Of a stretch of DNA of 64,000 nt, positions 57,501 through 64,000 are shown piece after piece. How positions within the stretch are numbered: position 1 is the first letter of the stretch; each line of letters starts with the position of its first letter. The position numbers and the translations under genes are program-made. This DNA is from Blasia pusilla (lineage: Eukaryota > Marchantiophyta > Marchantiopsida > Blasiales): the NCBI GenBank assembly GCA_050084515.1, contig CM114271.1, positions 67,022,001 through 67,086,000 on the forward strand. Reading direction: 5' to 3'. The notes under the pieces are model-generated. The model did not search any database. It had not been told where the DNA came from and saw only the letters and a program-made list of their open reading frames with translations.

Positions 57501-58423
57501 TATTTTTCTTTTAATTGCAATAGGATGCACACCTTTCCATTCTCGTAAAAGTAAATACCTCTTTATTTTAAAATTACATATATTATTTTTAATTGATTTC
57601 AAAAAAAATTCAATTATGTTAAAGACAAAGAAACACATCATTATTCCGTTCATAAATAAGATTTTTATGAGAGGATTTCCATCTTGAATAACCCCTTCTT
57701 TCAACTATAATATGATTGAAAACAATTCGAAAATATATGAATGAAATATATGCTCGGAGGGACCCACACGGGCAGCCCATAAAACCATCTGAAACGGGCA
57801 CCAAATATTTAAAAAAACATTTAATAAAAAACAACGAAAAGAAAACTGGTAACATGAGAGATTATCCGTATCGGATATCGCATGTCACCGGGAAACATCG
57901 AACGTCGCTCCGATCTTCGGCGAAGTTCTGACCGGTAGCAACAGAAGTGAGTCCTCCTCCCGAGGGAAGGACGGACGAACGACGCGAGGGGAGGACGCGG
58001 GGGTAGGGGGCCCTGGGACCCCCCACAACCAGAGGAATGCCGGCCAGAGATGACACACGTCCAATCGCAGAGGCACCGTACTCCCTCTGTACGTCGGGGA
58101 GAACCGGGGTTACGTGTTGACCTAGCAGTTTGTATTTTTTCCCAATTTCCGTTTTTATGAATATCTTTTGTTTGTATTTATTATATCGAACGAAATAGCC
58201 GGCGAGAAACTGAGAGACCTTCAAAACTTACCGTCCCACTTTACACATAACGGGAAAGTATCGGTTCCCTCGGGGAAACTGGGGCCCGAGCCTTGCGTCG
58301 TACTCCCTGTGTACGTCGCAGAGGAAGGTTCTTGAGATATCTGAGAAGGCGGCGTGGAGATTGGTAATGATGCATTGTGGGGGGGACGGACGGACGGACG
58401 GGCGACGGTGACAGCATGGGCGG
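57501..58423. other. Spacer with a hAT-end-like fragment
   Basis: AT-rich to about 57,850, then GC-rich. 58,091-58,119 (CGGGGAGAACCGGGGTTACG) matches the left terminus of the 4.6-kb hAT family. A 20-bp imperfect direct repeat CGTACTCCCT.TGTACGTCG (about 58,078-58,097 and 58,299-58,318) encloses it. 58,225-58,295 is similar to 42,452-42,545. This may be an eroded non-autonomous hAT copy, but the right end is not clear. Confidence 0.4.
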
Positions 58424-60842
58424 CAAACAAAGATGCACTTCGATAAAAACGAGTGATGGAAAACCCATCGGAAGTACAAAAGAGGGGACTCAAAGAGTCA
58501 AAACCTGAAGGCCACAACACGACCAGAAAAGGAAGAAGGGGGCATTCCCCCCCCTAACGACGAAACTCACCAACAGCAGAGACAATATCAGCAACAACAA
58601 GAGAGCTATGACTACTACTAAGTGGGCCTCTAGCGCCGGCGTCTCCCACGACTGAGCCCGCCGCAAAATCCCATTAGCCTGGGCACGCCTGCAACGCTAT
58701 GGAGACCGCCGCCTACAATCAGAATCGAAGTAGCTAAGGACAACCCATTTCTCGAGTGGAGATGATGGGCGCGATCCGTGAATGAACGAAGTCGAACCTC
58801 TCCCCATAGCCCCATACATCTCTATGGCTGTGGGGGATGAAGATGTGTCCTCGTGTAGTCGATGTAGATATGTGTCTTCTTCGCCGCCGCCGCCGCCGCC
58901 GCTCCTTGTAGCATTCGCCTTGGGCCACCACTTGGGCTCGCAATGCCTCGCCAGGATCTGTGGACTACCACGTCCGCCACAACCACCTCGGCCTCACGTG
59001 TCATGTAGAGATCGGGCACGAATGAGGGAATCCCGCATGGAGTAGTGCCTCTCTCTCAGACATGGAAGCCACTCTCCCGAGCAACATCGAACATGATATC
59101 CCGACCGCATCGTGAGTGGCTATCCTCTCACCCTCAATCGACGACGGCGTGCAAAATGCACACCAAGTGGATCCAGGCTCGCGACACTCGAAGTGTGTCG
59201 AACCAACCATCGATGGTTGGGGAGGCCCAAGCGGAACCGCATCGCTGCGTGGTATAGGTAAGTGGTGCGACACGGAAAGCTGGAGAAGGGGCGCCCCTAC
59301 CCATGAGCCCCCTCTTTCCGGAGCAAGAGCGAATCGGGCCCTAACCTCCATGGGGATATTCCCGTCGGACATAGTGCCTCTAAAACTGCCTCAAAGTGGG
59401 CTTCCATCAAGGAAGATTGGAGCCAGATCGACGGGAGGTAACTAAGGAGGAGAAAGTGGGGAGAACGGCTCGGCCTCAACTCAAGGGAATCTCTACAAGC
59501 CGTGAGTGAAGATCAAGTGGGAAAGAGCCATCCTCGACACGGGAGACGAGTGTAGAAGGAGCGGTCTATCTCTAACCAAAATCGGGAGCAAAGGAGGGTG
59601 CCACTATGGCCCAACTCCCTAAAAAAAAAAAGCGGAGGGCGCCACTAACTCGGTCGAGAGAAGACCTACTCCACCAAAAGAAATCGGCCAAGAGGCCTGT
59701 CTACGAGCTAACTCCCCCATGGGGCACTCTAAGGAGCCGGGTCCTAGAAGATCCCCAAACACCTGCATGAGCTTCCTATCAAAGGATCTATAGGGAAGAA
59801 AGGTGACTAGATGTCCAGACAGTTCTAGTGAGGTAACCAGGTCTACGAGCAAAACAAGAAGAGAGAATGCCGAAGGCGACTTGAGGGTCACCAATCCTCG
59901 TAAGATCATCAACGTGGAGAAGATCCTCGGTAAGAGCCGCCGCCACTTAAAGTCGATACAAAGTCCTGGCTCCCGAGCGGTACTCCCAAGACTCAAGCCC
60001 TCCGACAGTCGCAAGAAGCCGTCGGGTAAATGTAGATCATCACGTAGGCCTAATGGAGACCAAGCCTTGCACTTCCCCACCTTCACCGCCAGCCGACACG
60101 TGCCAATCAGGCCTTTGAAAAGTGCTCGAATGCAGGGACAACCAGATCTCGGGACCAACAATATGAGTATCATCTCGCCGTGAACAAGGGAACATGCAAC
60201 CCGGGAAAGCCTCCACCGTAGAAAGAACCGCTCGGTAATGAGCCACAGCAAACAACGCGCCACCCAGAGGGTCACCCTGACGAGTCCCGGTAGCAGACTC
60301 CAAGACCGTGACCTCCTCCTCGAATCGACCATGGTGGAAATAGAGGGCCGAAGGGGCCCCATAAAAAGCCTGCACAAAGGGAATGAGGCTCGCCATGGGG
60401 CCACCCGCGTCCCTCAACTCGTGAATATAGTAGCCCGAGATATCGAAGTTGAAGGCGTTCTCCACGTCCACTTGGAGAACCACCCACTCTGGATGTACAT
60501 CTAGACAAGCCCTCAAACCTAAGGCAACCGTCTCACATCCGGCTGGCGTGGCAACTCCAAACTGGTGCGGACTCAGATGTGACTGGAAAGCCTCACGGAA
60601 TTGCAAAGCGAGAGTACGACTCACCAACCGCAAGAGCACCTCACCTATGGCAATCGGACGGATACCACCACCCCCCTTTGACAACGCCAAAAGTCGCCCC
60701 GCCCCTAATACTTGGGCCACTGCTGTTGGCACTCTCCCCTGAGCTAGGTGAGAGGCAACCTGAAGCAACTCGGAGAAGCCGCTAGCGGTGTCCTCGGAAG
60801 GAAAGCAATCACGAAGGTGTTCGTACATCATACCAGACAAGG
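58424..60842 (-). mobile_element. LINE copy B: 5'-truncated REL-endonuclease LINE
   Basis: The best-preserved copy. The 3' end at about 58,424 coincides with A and E. The 5' end stops abruptly inside the RT at about 60,840, where copy A continues. Such 5' truncation is the mark of target-primed reverse transcription. A 7-bp repeat TGGGCGG lies at both edges (58,417-58,423 and 60,843-60,849) and may be the target duplication. Order on the minus strand: RT, C-terminal RT region, endonuclease patch with intact P-D-L-Y-M-T-R-E (about 59,015-58,990), C-terminal region, 3' UTR. Several frameshifts. Confidence 0.88.
59619..60840 (-). pseudogene. Reverse transcriptase of LINE copy B (lacks N-terminus, frameshifted after the palm)
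   Basis: A 266-codon open frame (60,840-60,040) holds most of the RT in order: S-G-M-M-Y-E-H-L-R-D (1-11), S-K-G-G-G-G-I-R-P-I-A-I-G-E (54-67), motif A L-Q-V-D-V-E-N-A-F-N with D125, motif B G-T-R-Q-G-D-P-L-G-G-A (185-195), and motif C D-D-T-H-I-V-G-P with D223 and D224. So the catalytic triad is present. A frame change near the end leads into a second frame (to 59,619) with A-R-R-Q-A-S-W-P-I-S-F-G-G-V-G-L, the usual C-terminal region of this LINE type. No start codon of its own remains. Confidence 0.88.
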
Positions 60843-60849
60843 TGGGCGG

Positions 60850-61620
60850 AGGAAAGGAAGAGACCGGAGAGAGGGAGATCCGTCGTCGTCGTCGGTGGGA
60901 AGCTGCCCGCGATGGCGACGTATGAAGTCGACGCCGTCCATGGAAGTCGACAAAAGGCAGTAATGTCGGGTCTCATTAACGGTAAAGCACGCCCCACTCC
61001 AAGGCATGCACGTGTATGATGTGGGACGGCCCTGCCCTCGGCCCCGCTGCCCCCGTTGGGCTTTCTGGGAGATGAGGCTGTCATTAAGCGAGCGTTGCCT
61101 TCTTTCTGTCACGTGGACAAGCGCATTAACTCAGGCACCGCCATTGGTTCGAGCGGCGCGAGTGACACACAGTCAGTCTGTCAGGCGGTGGTGGAGGATA
61201 ATCCCCAGCCAGGGAGCGCCTCCGATCCGGAGGAGAAGGAATTGCCGAGCCTCCTGCCTGCGCTATATATACAAAGCGAGGGAGAACCGCTTGTGCCATG
61301 GCCTGAATATTCCTACCCCTTCGTTGCCAGCAAATCTCCCGGGCGCTTTTTAACGGCCCGGCTTTTCTAGTTTACCGGCATCCTCGCGAGTCGCGGCGGA
61401 ACCGATCATTAACTCGACGGCTGTCGCTAAGGAGCGCGTGAGCTGCCTCTGGGCTTCCGTCATTAGAGGAGCTTCGCTACTTTAGCGAGCTGCCCGTCGG
61501 AATTCATTCCGTCTGTATCGTATCTCGGTGGACGGTATTACTAACTTAATATTTAACGTCCTCTATTCCGTCAGTCGTACAGTTCGCAAAGCACAGTACT
61601 GAATTCGGTGAGATGTACGT
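60850..61620. other. GC-rich spacer with a TATA-like element
   Basis: GC-rich DNA. A CTATATATAC element occurs at about 61,262-61,271. The plus ORF 61,056-61,370 (104 codons) has fairly even composition but no known motif and overlaps the TATA-like site, so I do not call it a gene. Confidence 0.4.
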
Positions 61621-62709
61621 ATGGGATATAATAAAGCTCGAATAACTATGACAATGGATATGATGTGGTTAGTACCAGGTTCGATTATCATATCCCGTTT
61701 ATTCGATCTGGAACCCTTTAAACCCCTCTTTTTCCAGCTTTGGTTGCATCACGAATCCCACTTCTTTTTCAATATATTAAATGGAGCCATAGAATATGAA
61801 TAAGTTCTGTAAAGTGCGATGATTTCCTAGGAAAAGCCCACCAAAATGACCCGTAAAGTAGGAAATACAATCAAAGCAAAGAGAATTATTATTTGGTCCT
61901 CTCTACTCCTCTCGGATCCTCTTCACCACGTCCGCTGTGTTTGCATGGACTGCGGACTTCCTCGGGTTAAGCAATCCCACTCCATTCACTCGGACCAACG
62001 GTCTGTGCAAAATTGCGTTCTTTCCGACGTTGTCCGAAGGGAGGAACTTGCCCACAGACTTCCGGGTGACGTTGCAGCATTCGTAACCGCATTTTTTTCC
62101 TTTTTTTTTATATTTTTTTTTTCTCACCTATAGACCACCCGCTCCCCTTTTTTTTTTCTAAGGAAATTAGTTAATTGAACATATGTACATATAACCCTCC
62201 AAGACCGTCCGCGGCTTGCGAGTGCTCGTATTTTGTAGGTGTCACGCGAGGAGATGTGATTTTTAACATGCAACATAAGATTTAAAAGGAATAGAGACAA
62301 TAAGGCGTTCACATATTAGGTCTTGAAAGAGTGGGTCTTGAAGGGTGAAGATTGTCATGTATTTTAGGATATATCTAGGATATTTTGGTATTTCTTGTAT
62401 CGTTGTGTATATTCCATGAGTTAGCATGAGATCGTGTGTGTTTGTATGTGCATTCAGTGATAACGATGTGTATCCGCACGACAAGATTCATTATTACACA
62501 CGATGTTGATATGGATGAACTAATGGATTTTTTGTGAATGAGACACTTGTTGAGATACTATGTTCTCTTGTGAATGAGAACTAGGTACATGTTGAGGCAC
62601 TAGGTTCCCTTGTTGTGGCTTGGCTTGGGAAATCTTGTAGCGTGCATTAAGGGATGTTAAAGATCCTTTGGATATAATGGTATTTGACACTATCTATTAT
62701 GATGAGTCG
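61621..62709. other. AT-rich spacer with a dispersed repeat
   Basis: 62,330-62,480 is similar to the right half of the repeat at 51,590-52,340. Poly-T runs occur around 62,090-62,160. No gene seen. Confidence 0.5.
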
Positions 62710-62717
62710 TAAGGGAA

Positions 62718-62965
62718 CAAGGTTGCATGTGGATAAAGTCCGTGTCTGTGGACATGTCCATCTCCGTGAACTTATGTCCATCCTATGGAATGACTTATCC
62801 ATATGGACCCCACCTTTCCCTTTTTTCTCATTCCTCTTATTTGCCTTCGTGTTCCATACTTCCCCATTTCTTCCTCTCTCCACCCTAAATTCCATTTCTT
62901 CCTCTCTAGACTTGTCCGTCCTTGTCCGTACTAAGGAAGGACTTGTTCGTTTCTGTGCAACCATG
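62718..62965 (-). mobile_element. hAT-type MITE, GGTTGCAC family, copy 6 (248 bp)
   Basis: Perfect 8-bp duplication TAAGGGAA at 62,710-62,717 and 62,966-62,973. It is inserted in the opposite orientation to copies 1-5. Its left end CAAGGTTGCATGTGGAT matches their right ends, and its right end read inward, CATGGTTGCACAGAAACG, matches their left ends. Its interior is related to copies 1 and 5. Confidence 0.9.
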
Positions 62966-62973
62966 TAAGGGAA

Positions 62974-64000
62974 ACATGCTTATTAGGAAGGTATAAAATG
63001 AGAAAGCAAATTGTGCTCCTTGGTATGCAAGGAATTGTCATCATGTGCTGCCTCCAACAAGGGGTAGAATATTTTGTGAGTTTTCTTGCACCTTCATAAG
63101 GTAGGTAAAGCACAAACTTGCATGTCCCTTTGTATTTTGAGGTCTCCTATAGTCACTATGACTTGTCTAAACCTAGTTGTTGCCAACTACTAGGGCACTA
63201 ACTATTAGTAGGTTTGGATTTTCTAATCTTCTATACTGTTAAATTATGAATGTCTTTGCGATGCCTTCACCACCTCCATGATGGGATCATCACACATAGA
63301 GATGAACATAGTTTCATTGCTAATCTATACCTAGAGCTCATGTCAAACTTATCATGGTGGGTTGAAAATTTAATCATAAATTTGTGTCCCGAGGATAACT
63401 TTTCCCTCATCCTCACTGTAGCACTTCCACCATCATTTTCTATGATTTTCATTACATCCTAGCTTCCTTGACCGACTCGAGTTATTCATGACATTCATCA
63501 CTTTCTCTAAGAGTGGTATGATTATTAAACCAAATTCTAATTCCCAAAATTAGTTGATTTTCAATTTGAATGCAAAATCATGATTAGTGTTGTTTTATAA
63601 CCATTTTTTTGAAATGTAATTTAACTTCTTGTGCACTCATTTCAAATCATGAGTCAAATGTATGTGATCTCTAGACTTAAGATCCAAAATTATGCATATT
63701 GCAAAATTTTCCTCATTGTAAATAAAAATTCCTTTCCTCTTCAAGGAGTCCTCTCATTTCTATTCGAATTTATATTTAATTTGAAACATACATCAAGTTT
63801 TCAATTTCTTGAGATCTCCTTAAATGCACACGTACTCCACTTCAAAGTTGGATTGATCATGAACATAAATAGTATTTTGTTTAAGAAACCGTCATTACGT
63901 AATTGATAATAGTATACAACATGCACAATTTATGGAGGAAAGCCACTTTCACTAATGTGAAATTTTTAATTTAGTTCTCCTTATATTCCACTAGTTTCCA
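62974..64000. other. AT-rich spacer
   Basis: No gene, RNA or clear repeat recognised up to the end of the window. Confidence 0.55.

Noticed and set aside
61670-61700. B-box-like GGTTCGATTATC as a tRNA or SINE
   Set aside because: No matching A box or cloverleaf at the right distance.

Overview
The window is eukaryotic nuclear DNA, almost certainly from a land plant. It contains one intact multi-exon housekeeping gene whose product is closest to the plant LUC7-related (LUC7_RL) branch of U1 snRNP proteins. The rest is decayed transposable elements of plant type (Ty3/gypsy with chromodomain, Ty1/copia, hAT) and AT-rich filler with microsatellites. A repetitive LINE with a restriction-like endonuclease would fit a seed-free plant (lycophyte, fern or bryophyte) better than an angiosperm, but I cannot name the species.

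Layout. 1-4000: AT-rich spacer and an old 48/40-bp tandem array. 4.0-10.5 kb: GC-rich promoter region and the LUC7-like gene (7 coding exons, 381 codons, plus strand). 10.5-18.9 kb: spacer with minisatellites and degenerate tandem repeats. 18.9-22.2 kb: LINE copy A (minus). 22.2-26.6 kb: spacer. 26.6-27.7 kb: LINE copy H, split by a 289-bp hAT-type MITE. 28.8-30.1 kb: LINE copy C. 32.7-39.5 kb: remains of a chromovirus (integrase, chromodomain, putative 3' LTR) into which a 4.6-kb hAT element inserted, with a perfect 8-bp target duplication. 39.6-44.4 kb: LINE fragments G, D and E, a SINE-like promoter inside fold-backs, and a 226-bp deletion derivative of the same hAT family. 44.4-49.5 kb: AT-rich, no gene. 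49.5-53.8 kb: Ty1/copia pol relic (plus), then a second Ty3/gypsy relic (minus) with a MITE in its gag. 54.1-55.6 kb: a 109-bp-arm hairpin and three more MITEs. 56.9-60.8 kb: LINE copies F (plus) and B (minus). 60.8-64 kb: GC-rich then AT-rich spacer with one more MITE.

Only the LUC7-like gene looks functional. It would act in U1 snRNP recruitment and 5' splice-site choice. Its own intron 3 begins with a tandem GYNNGY donor that is repeated 82 bp downstream, a possible autoregulation site. All transposon ORFs seen are broken, but target duplications let several insertions be placed to the base and ordered in time: chromovirus, then hAT; second gypsy, then MITE; LINE H, then MITE. Two hAT-type families are recognisable, one with a transposase relic and one known here only from six short copies.
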